NCBI GenBank assembly: GCA_947464415.1
Contig: CANHWU010000009.1
Location: 1-36,485 of the forward strand
DNA length: 36,485 nt
From: Flavobacteriales bacterium
GTDB taxonomy: Bacteria; Bacteroidota; Bacteroidia; Flavobacteriales_D; Sanyastnellaceae
Reading direction: 5' to 3'
The notes under the pieces: model-generated
What the model was told of the DNA's origin: nothing
Seen by the model: only the letters and a program-made list of their open reading frames with translations
Databases searched by the model: none
Position numbers and translations under genes: made by a program
In this document: piece after piece, positions 29,731 through 36,485 of the stretch
How the letters are laid out: every line of letters starts with the position of its first letter
Position numbering within the stretch: the stretch's first letter is position 1

Positions 29731-31078
29731 AGGATTAGGATTCGTAATTTTTTGGTTTTGGTCTGTCACATTGATGGCCCAATACACTTTGAGTGATCCG
29801 CTTACAAGATTGGGAATAGGAGAAAGGATCATCAACGGAAATGCGGGCCTATTATCAATGGGAGGCCCATCATTTGTTGCTGTGGATCCTCAGGTATTTC
29901 AAATGAATAACCCCGCTACCTATGCTTGGGTGAAAGAGACTGCTTTTCAAACTTCCGTATCGGCACTCAGCAGTAAAGTAATGCAAACAGAATCCTCAGG
30001 TAATTTTTATGGAGGTAACATTGGGGAGATCGCGATGGGTTTTAGAAAGACTGGAAATCCATGGGGTTTTGCTTTAGGTCTATCGGATTACAGTCGTGTG
30101 GGCTATGCTGTGGATATGCCCTTCGCCATCAATGATAGTATTTCGGGAATCAAACACCAATATGGAAACGGCGGGTTCCACCAGCTTGGGGTTGGTGCAG
30201 CTAGAAAATTTGTATTATTAAAGGATTCCTCAAAGGTGGTCGGACATCAGGTTTCGCTGGGATTGAACCTTCAGTATATGTTTGGTATGGTGAGCCATAG
30301 CCGTGATTTGGAGTTTTTAAACACCAATGTGTATAATAGCCGTTTTGCTCATGAATTGCGCATCAATGATGTTCGCTGGGATTTTGGGGCCTGGTATCAA
30401 TTTCCTCTTTTTGGAAATAACAAATCAGGGAATAAGAGAGGATTGGCAGTGGGCAATGTAGGAGCCACTTTTTCTCCGCAGTCCAGTATTCGTTCATTTA
30501 GTAATGAGTTTGGTATAAATTATTACAATTACGGGGGGGTACCCGTTACCATCGATACAGGATTTTCCAATATGGAAGTCCCGATGCAGCTGAAAATTCC
30601 TATGCAATGGACGGTTTCCGCAGGCCTCTCGTATTGGATGAAAAACGGGGGATATTGGTCATTCGCATATTCTCAAACTCAACAAGATTGGACCCGAGTT
30701 GACAACCTCTCCATAGGCTGGGAAGAATTGGGTGCTTTGAGAAATTATAGGGCACAAACTTTTTCTTTTGAGTGGATGCCTCAGTCTCCAGATAGGAGTC
30801 AATCTTTTTTCGGTTTAATGCGATATCGTATGGGTTGGACAGCGATTCAGGATTACATCATCACCCATGACCAACAAGCCACGAAGACCATCTACAGTGC
30901 AGGTGTGAGTATGCCCATACGCTCGTCTAAGTCCAATACCACCATACAATTGGGTTATCAATGGAGGGAAAGGAGTATAAGTAACAATACTCCCATCAGG
31001 GTGCAGTCTCATGCTGTTTTGTTGGGTGTTCAATTGCATCCTTTTGAGCGCTGGTTTATTCAAAGAAAATATGATTAG
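29720..31078 (+). CDS. Outer-membrane beta-barrel protein (FadL/porin-like)
   Basis: I choose ATG 29720 (MSNKGLGF...) over 29708, because it gives a normal signal peptide ending LMAQ; the product is 452 residues. The N-terminal YTLSDPLTRLGIGERIINGNAGLLSMGG and MNNPATYAW recall FadL-like or T9SS PorV-like barrels of Bacteroidota. Many amphipathic strands follow, such as WGFALGLSDYSRVGYAV and WTVSAGLSYWMKNGGYWSFAYSQT. Substrate and function are unknown. It stands between coaX and lptC with overlaps on both sides (11 and 8 nt), so it is part of the envelope operon. Confidence 0.82.
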   Translation: MSNKGLGFVIFWFWSVTLMAQYTLSDPLTRLGIGERIINGNAGLLSMGGPSFVAVDPQVFQMNNPATYAWVKETAFQTSVSALSSKVMQTESSGNFYGGNIGEIAMGFRKTGNPWGFALGLSDYSRVGYAVDMPFAINDSISGIKHQYGNGGFHQLGVGAARKFVLLKDSSKVVGHQVSLGLNLQYMFGMVSHSRDLEFLNTNVYNSRFAHELRINDVRWDFGAWYQFPLFGNNKSGNKRGLAVGNVGATFSPQSSIRSFSNEFGINYYNYGGVPVTIDTGFSNMEVPMQLKIPMQWTVSAGLSYWMKNGGYWSFAYSQTQQDWTRVDNLSIGWEELGALRNYRAQTFSFEWMPQSPDRSQSFFGLMRYRMGWTAIQDYIITHDQQATKTIYSAGVSMPIRSSKSNTTIQLGYQWRERSISNNTPIRVQSHAVLLGVQLHPFERWFIQRKYD

Positions 31079-31610
31079 GTGTGTACTCATATTGCTATTG
31101 ATTCAATGCATTTCTTGCCAGAATGAAATGACAGACATCAAAGCAGTTACCGATGAATTTAATTACCCTATTCAGACCACTGTTAACGCCAATTATCTTT
31201 ATACAGAAAGAGGCATTAAGGCCACGAGATTAGAGGCCCCATTATTAGAGAGATTTCAGAACCAGCAGTCAAAAATCATTGCCTCTAAGGGTTTTAAAAT
31301 GACTTTTTATCAATCGAATGGACTAGAGGAAGAGGCTTGGTTAACTGCCAACAGTGGAGATTATCTGGAGAAGGAGGCCGTTTTCAATGCTTATGGAAAA
31401 GTAAAATTGATCAATATTGATCAAGAATATTTGTTGACAGAAAAGCTTACTTTTTATCAAGATAGTGATCTAATTATCACTGATGATTGGGTTACTATCT
31501 CCACTAAGAATGGCATGCTTTACGGAAGAGGTCTTGAGAGCAACAGTGCTTTCACAAGTTATCATATATTACAACCCACAGGAAAGTTCACCTTAAATTC
31601 GGATGAGTAA
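31071..31610 (+). CDS. lptC: LPS export ABC transporter periplasmic protein LptC
   Basis: LptC links the inner-membrane Lpt ABC transporter to the periplasmic LPS bridge. I choose ATG 31071 over 31011; the longer form reads back into the barrel gene. The 179-residue product begins with a short hydrophobic segment ending CISC, probably a lipoprotein signal with the second Cys lipidated. The remainder is the OstA-like beta-jellyroll (KATRLEAPLLERFQ, EAWLTANSGDYLEKEAVFNAYGKVKLIN, DDWVTISTKNGMLYGRGLES). This LptC-type repetition of 'removing/adding structure' strands is clear. The start overlaps the barrel gene by 8 nt, and the stop overlaps the next start (TAATG). Confidence 0.85.
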   Translation: MIRCVLILLLIQCISCQNEMTDIKAVTDEFNYPIQTTVNANYLYTERGIKATRLEAPLLERFQNQQSKIIASKGFKMTFYQSNGLEEEAWLTANSGDYLEKEAVFNAYGKVKLINIDQEYLLTEKLTFYQDSDLIITDDWVTISTKNGMLYGRGLESNSAFTSYHILQPTGKFTLNSDE

Positions 31611-31813
31611 TGGAAAGAATGAGTCGATTTTTAATTCACTTTTGGTTTGCTGTGGGTTGCGCCACTTTGATTTATGCTGTTTTTCGTATGGTGGTGAATG
31701 GATGGGAAAAGGAAGCTCAAAATTTGGTAATTCCTTCTATATCATTCGTGATGTGGTATTTTAGAAGGAAATTGTATCAACGAATGCAGCAGCGACAGCA
31801 AGAGAACAAGTAA
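31610..31813 (+). CDS. Small membrane protein
   Basis: The 67-residue protein has two hydrophobic stretches (about 7-27 and 38-50) and a strongly basic, glutamine-rich C-terminus (RRKLYQRMQQRQQE) that should stay in the cytoplasm. Its start overlaps the lptC stop by one base, and it ends one base before the CNNM gene. Translation is therefore supported by tight packing although the gene is short. Met4 is an alternative start. I do not recognise a family. Confidence 0.7.
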   Translation: MERMSRFLIHFWFAVGCATLIYAVFRMVVNGWEKEAQNLVIPSISFVMWYFRRKLYQRMQQRQQENK

Positions 31814-31814
31814 T

Positions 31815-33092
31815 ATGACAGAGAGTTGGATTTTTTGGGTATTGGTCTCTATGTTGGGATGTGCGTTTTCTAGCAGTATGGAAATGGCGTTTATTTCTGC
31901 CAGTCATTTGAAAATAGAATTGGATAAGAAACAAGGACTTTGGTCAGCCAAAGTGGTTTCTTATTGGATGGGCAAGCCCAAGCATTTTTTATCGGCTATG
32001 CTGATAGGCAATAATATTGGTTTAGTCATTTTTGGAATCAAATTGGGTGATCAAATTGTTTTGTTGCTGGAGACCTATTTTCCGTTTTTGTCCGCAGCCA
32101 TTGGTTCAGGGGGAGTGGTGCTTACCCAGACCATTCTTTCCACTATTGTGATACTTTTATTTGGCGAATTTTTACCTAAAATGTTGGTTACCGCTAATCC
32201 CAATAGATGGTTGAATATTTTGGCTTTGCCACTTTTAATTTGGTATGTTGTGTTGTGGCCCTTTGCTCAATTGGTAAATGGTATAGCGAGCATATTCATA
32301 CGCAGAGGAAATCAAGATGAGATCACGGAAAAGCGTGTTTTTGGAAGAGTGGATTTAGATGATTATTTGGAAAAGGTAACTGGCCAGCCTGAAGCCATAA
32401 ATAACATGGATCATGAGATTGAAATTTTTCAAAAGGCATTGGATTTTTCTAAAGTGAAAGCCAGAGATTGTATGATTCCGCGGAATGAGATTGTGGCGGT
32501 TTCTAAACAAAGCACTATTGATCAAATCAAGCAGAAGTTTATCGAAACTCATTTTTCTAAGATATTGGTCTTTGGGGAGAACATAGATGACATCATTGGG
32601 TATGTTCATTCCTTTGATCTATTTCAATCTCCAGCTACTTTGGTGGAGGTATTAAGGCCGGTATGCATAGTGCCAGAGGCGATGCCAGCGCAGGAAATAT
32701 TGAGTCTTAATATTCGAGAGAAAAGGCATGTTTTTATTGTAGTAGATGAGTTCGGAGGAACGGCTGGGATGGCCACTCTAGAAGATGTAATCGAGGAGAT
32801 TGTGGGCGAGATACAAGACGAGCATGATACAGATCCTGATGTGCAAAATCCTCAACCTGACGGCTCTTATATTTTCAATGGTCGAGAAGAGGTAAAATTT
32901 ATCAATGATTCTTTTCATTTGGATTTACCCGAAGACGAGGAGAGCTACGATACTTTGGGCGGATTGATTCTTCAAGAGCTAGAAAGTTTACCTGAGCCTG
33001 GGGATAGACTTTCCATTGGCGCATTCAATTGCACTATTTTGGAGGTTTCGGATCAGAAAATTGAAAAAATTCGTCTTCAAAAGGCGGAGTAA
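31815..33092 (+). CDS. CNNM/CorC-family membrane protein (hemolysin-like)
   Basis: The 425-residue protein has an N-terminal DUF21/CNNM membrane domain with about four helices (SSSMEMAFISASHLKIEL at the first; LIGNNIGLVIFG; ILFGEFLPKMLVTANP). A CBS pair follows (ARDCMIPRNEIVAV to ATLEDVIEEIVGEI, with VDEFGGTAGMAT), then a C-terminal CorC_HlyC domain (YDTLGGLILQELESLPEPGDRL). Such proteins export or sense magnesium or cobalt; the name hemolysin is historical. Conserved GNN and EFxPK features of the ion site are present. It lies one base after the small membrane protein, in the lptC operon. Confidence 0.92.
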   Translation: MTESWIFWVLVSMLGCAFSSSMEMAFISASHLKIELDKKQGLWSAKVVSYWMGKPKHFLSAMLIGNNIGLVIFGIKLGDQIVLLLETYFPFLSAAIGSGGVVLTQTILSTIVILLFGEFLPKMLVTANPNRWLNILALPLLIWYVVLWPFAQLVNGIASIFIRRGNQDEITEKRVFGRVDLDDYLEKVTGQPEAINNMDHEIEIFQKALDFSKVKARDCMIPRNEIVAVSKQSTIDQIKQKFIETHFSKILVFGENIDDIIGYVHSFDLFQSPATLVEVLRPVCIVPEAMPAQEILSLNIREKRHVFIVVDEFGGTAGMATLEDVIEEIVGEIQDEHDTDPDVQNPQPDGSYIFNGREEVKFINDSFHLDLPEDEESYDTLGGLILQELESLPEPGDRLSIGAFNCTILEVSDQKIEKIRLQKAE

Positions 33093-33178
33093 GGGATTGA
33101 CTTTCAAAATTTAGGACTCGATTGTAAAAGAACGCGTTTTTTTTACGATATTCGCAGACCTTCTAAAAAGATGAAATT

Positions 33179-35188
33179 ATGGCAATGATTGAGAAAATCA
33201 GAAGGCAAGGGTGGTTAGCACTCGTTCTAGTAGGTGGAGCCCTCTTGTTATTTATTATTCAAAACGCTTTAGATTCAGGTATGGGCAGTGGTCCTGATGC
33301 CCTTGGTGATATCGATGGTTCAGAGGTCAGCTATGAGGAATGGCAGAGAGCCATAGCCAAGCAACGCGCTGTGTTTGATTATTCAAAGAATGAGTCGGGG
33401 TTGAGTAATGACACTTGGAATCAACTTGTGGAGGAGCGCCTTTATGCTGATGATTTAGAGGCTTTGGGCATCGAGGTTTCTGACAATGAGTATGAGGAAA
33501 TGATGTTTGGTAAATATCTTTCTCCCTACATCAAACAAACCATTTATCAAGGTGTAGACTCAATGTCATATCGTGACCGTGTGAGAAAGTACTTTGACTC
33601 TCAAGATCCTGCTAAAGTAGATTTGATGAAATCTTTCTTCATTTTCAAAAGAAAGAGGGAGAAGTATGATAACCTTGTGAAGTGGGGAGCTTATACTAAC
33701 ACCATTGATGCAAAATGGGCCTTCAAAGCCAACAATAATAGAGTGTCAGTGGATTTCGTTGCGAAATCTTTTGCTGAGATTCCTGATACTGATGTTAATG
33801 TTTCTGAGGACGATATCAAGTCTTATTATAATAAGCACAAGGCGGATAGAGAATATAAGCAAGAAAGGAGTAGAAGTGTGGATTACGTGATGATGAATGT
33901 GGTTCCCTCTTCTGAAGATACAGCCATGATCAAAAGCAATTTGAGCGCCGCTATTAAAGAATTTTCTAGCGCTAGTGCAGGAGCAAGTACAAGATATAAG
34001 TCGGGTAGTGTCAGCGAACCTTTTAATTCAATGATTCTGTCTGCCCCAGTTGATTCGGTTGTGGGTCCTGTGGTAGAAGGAGGAATGGTGAAGTTGATGA
34101 AAATCGCTAAGCGAGTTTCAGAGGTGGATAGTGTTAGAGCAAGACACATTTTGATCAAGGACTCTTCTCCAAAAGGGAAAATGAAAGCAGACTCTATCGC
34201 TAGTGTGGTGAAAGTGAAAAAGAATTTTGCAGAAATGGCCAAGTTGTTTGGAACAGATGGAACGAAGGATGAGGGCGGAGATCTAAAAATGTTTGGAAGG
34301 GGCGCGATGGTTCCTGAATTTGAAAAAGCTTGTTTTGATGGAAAGGTGGGAGAAATACAAGTAATATCTACTCAATTTGGCTATCATGTGGTAGAGGTGA
34401 CGCAGAAAAAGGCTCCTCAGATGAACACCTATGTAGCTGCATTGGAGCAACCGATCGAAGCAAGTCCAAGAACTCAGGATGTGGCTATTAGGAAATTAAA
34501 AGAGATTACGATCAATTCAAAAGATACAGCCTCTTTTAGAAGCAATGCAAAGGCTATGGATGCTAATCAGCGAGTGGTATCTGCAAAAATGATCACACCT
34601 AACGCTAGCAATGTAATGGGAATCAATGGCAATGCACAAGCTTTGGTCAATTGGGCCTACAAAGCAGAGATCAATGATGTATCATCTCCAATGGTGTTAG
34701 ACAATAGCATCGTGGTGGCGGTTCTTACAGAAATCAGAGAGCGTGGCGTTCCATCTTTTGAGAATGTAAAAGATCAGATGAAAATAAAGGTCATCAAGGA
34801 GAAAAAGGGAGAGCTTTGGGCCACTAAATTGAAAGGTGCTAGTCTTCAAGAAATTGCAGGGTCAAATGGTTTAACCGTTAAGCGTTCTGAAAATGTTTCT
34901 TTACGCAATGTGAATATTCCTGAGGCAGGCATTAGTGAGCAGGAGTTTGCTTTGGTTGGTACTTGCATAGGTATCCCCAAGGATAAGGTTTCTGAACCGA
35001 TTGTTGGTGAAGGGGGGGTGTATGTAATTCAAAGATTAACAGATGTTGTTGAAGCACAATCTTTGGATAATTATGCTACTGAGAAGAAGAGTGTATCCTT
35101 GGGAGCTAAATCCTCTTTGGCACAAAGAATTTTCGGTGCGTACAGAGAGTCAGCGGATATCGATGATAGAAGATTTGTTCAGGAATAG
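33179..35188 (+). CDS. ppiD: Periplasmic peptidyl-prolyl isomerase/chaperone, PpiD/SurA-like
   Basis: The 669-residue protein is held in the inner membrane by one N-terminal helix (about 12-29). A SurA_N-type chaperone region follows (DIDGSEVSYEEWQRAI...). There is a single clear parvulin domain at about 320-410: RARHILIKDSS, FAEMAKLFGTDGTKDEGGDLKMFGRGAMVPEFEKACF and TQFGYHVVEV. The C-terminal half, rich in Lys and Ser, resembles a second, degenerate chaperone or parvulin-like region. It helps fold outer-membrane and secreted proteins, fitting its envelope neighbours. It lies 86 bp after the CNNM gene; no good -7 match is seen in that gap. A bidirectional terminator follows. Confidence 0.92.
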   Translation: MAMIEKIRRQGWLALVLVGGALLLFIIQNALDSGMGSGPDALGDIDGSEVSYEEWQRAIAKQRAVFDYSKNESGLSNDTWNQLVEERLYADDLEALGIEVSDNEYEEMMFGKYLSPYIKQTIYQGVDSMSYRDRVRKYFDSQDPAKVDLMKSFFIFKRKREKYDNLVKWGAYTNTIDAKWAFKANNNRVSVDFVAKSFAEIPDTDVNVSEDDIKSYYNKHKADREYKQERSRSVDYVMMNVVPSSEDTAMIKSNLSAAIKEFSSASAGASTRYKSGSVSEPFNSMILSAPVDSVVGPVVEGGMVKLMKIAKRVSEVDSVRARHILIKDSSPKGKMKADSIASVVKVKKNFAEMAKLFGTDGTKDEGGDLKMFGRGAMVPEFEKACFDGKVGEIQVISTQFGYHVVEVTQKKAPQMNTYVAALEQPIEASPRTQDVAIRKLKEITINSKDTASFRSNAKAMDANQRVVSAKMITPNASNVMGINGNAQALVNWAYKAEINDVSSPMVLDNSIVVAVLTEIRERGVPSFENVKDQMKIKVIKEKKGELWATKLKGASLQEIAGSNGLTVKRSENVSLRNVNIPEAGISEQEFALVGTCIGIPKDKVSEPIVGEGGVYVIQRLTDVVEAQSLDNYATEKKSVSLGAKSSLAQRIFGAYRESADIDDRRFVQE

Positions 35189-35204
35189 TAGAGATAAAAA
35201 AAAT

Positions 35205-35232
35205 AAAAAGGCCTCACATTGAGGCCTTTTTT
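35205..35232. terminator. Bidirectional intrinsic terminator between ppiD and queA
   Basis: There is a perfect 12-bp stem, with arms AAAAAGGCCTCA and TGAGGCCTTTTT around a 3-nt loop. A T run follows on the plus strand, and an A-rich run on the other side gives T-rich sequence on the minus strand. It serves both convergent genes; the queA stop codon lies inside the left arm. Confidence 0.9.
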
Positions 35233-36440
35233 GTTTGTAGCCAAGAGCTATCACCATAACTCAAAAATCGATACGGATAGTTCAAGGCCTCATGGTATAT
35301 CTTTTTCCAATCTTCCCCTACCACAGCATGCACCAATAAAAGAAGCGTGCTTTTGGGTTGATGAAAATTGGTCACCAGGGCATCGGCCGATTTTATTTCA
35401 TAGCCAGGACCGATGATGATTTGGGTGGTACCCGCGATTGAGCTGAGACCCATGCTCGTTGCTTTTTGGTACAACCATTCAATGTTTTCTAATAATGAGT
35501 TTTCAGGTTGATTTTCATAGGGCACCCATTGGCCAAGATGAAAGAGCTGTTGAGTATCGGGTTGACACTTCTGATTGCCCAACCAATACAAGGTTTCTAA
35601 AGTTCTGAGGGCCGTTGTTCCCACAACGATGGTGCGTTGATTATTTTTTAATTTCTCAATCCAGCCGGCCATAAAGGGAAGGGATACTTCAAAGTACTCT
35701 GCGTGCATTTCATGTCCTCCAATCTGAGCAGCACTTACAGGCTTGAAGGTGCCGGCGCCCACATGTAGCGTTAAGGTGGCTTGCTGCACGTTTTTTTCTT
35801 GAATTTTTTGGATGATGCTTTCATCAAAATGAAGTGAGGCCGTGGGAGCGGCTACTGACCCCGCTAGTTTTGCAAACAGAGTTTGGTAGCGTTCATAGTC
35901 CTCGGGTTCTGTATCTCTGTTTAAATAGGGTGGGATCGGCAGTTCACCGCAAGCATCCAGCATTTCACTGAATTGTCCGACGCTCCATTTCCAATCAATG
36001 ATAAAGCCATCTTCCCTTTTCTCCAGGCAAGTAACCTCCACTACTCCGTCCTCTCCATTCAAAGAATAGGGTTTTGAAAGTGTACCTTCCTTCCATTTCT
36101 TTGCACCCCCCACAAAGCATAGCCATTGATTATTTGTTTTTGCAGTTAAGGCGGTGGTGTAGTCCATTCCAAGGGGCTCTAAACAAAAGACTTCTATTTG
36201 TGCACCGGTATTTTTTTGGAAGTGAATTCGCGCAGGAATCACTTTGGTATTGTTGACTACCCATAGATCTCCTGGGGAGAATAAATTGATGATGTCTTTG
36301 AATTTTTTATGTTCAATTTTTCCTTCATGATAATACAAAAGTTGGCTATCACTTCTGTTGGCCAGTGGATACTTAGCAATATGATTTTCCGTCAATGGAT
36401 AATCAAAATCATCAATGGATATATTTTGGATGTTCTTCAC
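35214..36440 (-). CDS. queA: S-adenosylmethionine:tRNA ribosyltransferase-isomerase (QueA family)
   Basis: QueA transfers the ribosyl part of SAM to the modified base preQ1 in tRNA, making epoxyqueuosine. Motifs are FDYPLTENHIAKYPLANRSDSQLL at the start, GDLWVVNNTKVIPARI, GELPIPPYL, LAGSVAAPTASLHF, LHVGAGTFKPV and ALVTNFHQPKSTLLLLVHA. The 408 residues exceed the 340-360 of typical QueA. From memory, Bacteroidota often carry both a canonical QueA and a longer paralogue of about 400 residues, and this may be the latter. The start is GTG at 36440, with a -7 element ending 4 nt upstream. Confidence 0.88.
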   Translation of the reverse strand: MKNIQNISIDDFDYPLTENHIAKYPLANRSDSQLLYYHEGKIEHKKFKDIINLFSPGDLWVVNNTKVIPARIHFQKNTGAQIEVFCLEPLGMDYTTALTAKTNNQWLCFVGGAKKWKEGTLSKPYSLNGEDGVVEVTCLEKREDGFIIDWKWSVGQFSEMLDACGELPIPPYLNRDTEPEDYERYQTLFAKLAGSVAAPTASLHFDESIIQKIQEKNVQQATLTLHVGAGTFKPVSAAQIGGHEMHAEYFEVSLPFMAGWIEKLKNNQRTIVVGTTALRTLETLYWLGNQKCQPDTQQLFHLGQWVPYENQPENSLLENIEWLYQKATSMGLSSIAGTTQIIIGPGYEIKSADALVTNFHQPKSTLLLLVHAVVGEDWKKIYHEALNYPYRFLSYGDSSWLQTKKASM

Positions 36441-36444
36441 TTTG

Positions 36445-36452
36445 CAAATTTA
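36445..36452 (-). promoter_or_regulatory. Predicted queA promoter (-7 element)
   Basis: The minus strand reads TAAATTTG, an exact TAnnTTTG match, with TTG 23 bp upstream. It ends 4 nt before the GTG start codon, predicting a leaderless or nearly leaderless mRNA. Confidence 0.6.
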
Positions 36453-36485
36453 CGCGATGAAAAGTGCATCTTTGTCAAATGAAAA

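Noticed and set aside
33883-34242. 119-residue minus-strand open frame in ppiD
   Set aside because: It is antisense to the start of the parvulin region. The residues reflect complementary codons of the Lys/Ser-rich protein.

Overview
The window is a dense chromosomal segment of a Bacteroidota bacterium, probably Flavobacteriales or a near relative; the order is inferred from gene content only. The evidence is a CHU_C-type (type IX secretion) C-terminal domain, PorG/DUF6089-like and other Bacteroidota-style outer-membrane barrels, a sigma-54 activator end without a helix-turn-helix, a clustered coaX/lptC/CNNM/ppiD block, and repeated matches to the Bacteroidota -7 promoter element TAnnTTTG. 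Almost everything is coding. No gene-free stretch exceeds about 110 bases, and I see no rRNA, tRNA, CRISPR array, insertion sequence or prophage.

Layout. 1-246 is the 3' end of a sigma-54 activator. 247-7112 (minus) reads wzc-like tyrosine autokinase, clpP, priA, clpX. Divergent from wzc, 7220-9014 (plus) is a compact overlapping operon: a tiny cysteine-rich secreted protein with a PIDG/transmembrane/basic sorting tail, an exosortase with a Cys-Arg-His triad, a small multi-pass membrane protein and a small conserved cytoplasmic protein. 9015-11137 (minus) holds an SDR oxidoreductase and an M28 carboxypeptidase-Q-like peptidase. 11197-12529 (plus) is a nitroreductase and a barrel protein. 12559-13637 (minus) is marR-yceI.

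13712-18445 (plus) is an overlapping operon of a secreted carboxypeptidase-regulatory-like protein, an MsbA-type ABC exporter, an acyltransferase and a two-domain VOC protein. 18446-19234 (minus) is a second SDR. 19334-21060 (plus) is a PhoB/PhoR-like two-component pair preceded by three TTAAC(C) repeats with 11-bp periodicity. 21057-21737 (minus) is a glyoxalase-II-like hydrolase. 21760-24921 (plus) is a very large surface protein (degenerate peptidase-MA-like domain, propeller, barrel). 24925-25935 (minus) is a PorG/DUF6089-like barrel. 26018-31078 (plus) runs nitronate monooxygenase, a CHU_C surface protein, coaX and a barrel. It continues with lptC, a small membrane protein, a CNNM/CorC transporter and ppiD to 35188. 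35214-36440 (minus) is a QueA-type enzyme.

How it fits together. The dominant theme is envelope biogenesis and surface display: polysaccharide chain-length control (wzc), exosortase sorting, type IX cargo and barrels, LPS export (lptC), lipid/LPS ABC export with an acyltransferase, and periplasmic folding (ppiD). The strongest candidate for a little-described system is the single-substrate exosortase operon beside the wzc-like kinase. Regulatory architecture is also readable: a Pho-box-like array, several TAnnTTTG elements exactly 4 nt before start codons (predicting leaderless mRNAs), a 10-bp inverted repeat over the -33 site of the PorG-like promoter, and an intrinsic terminator directly in front of priA.
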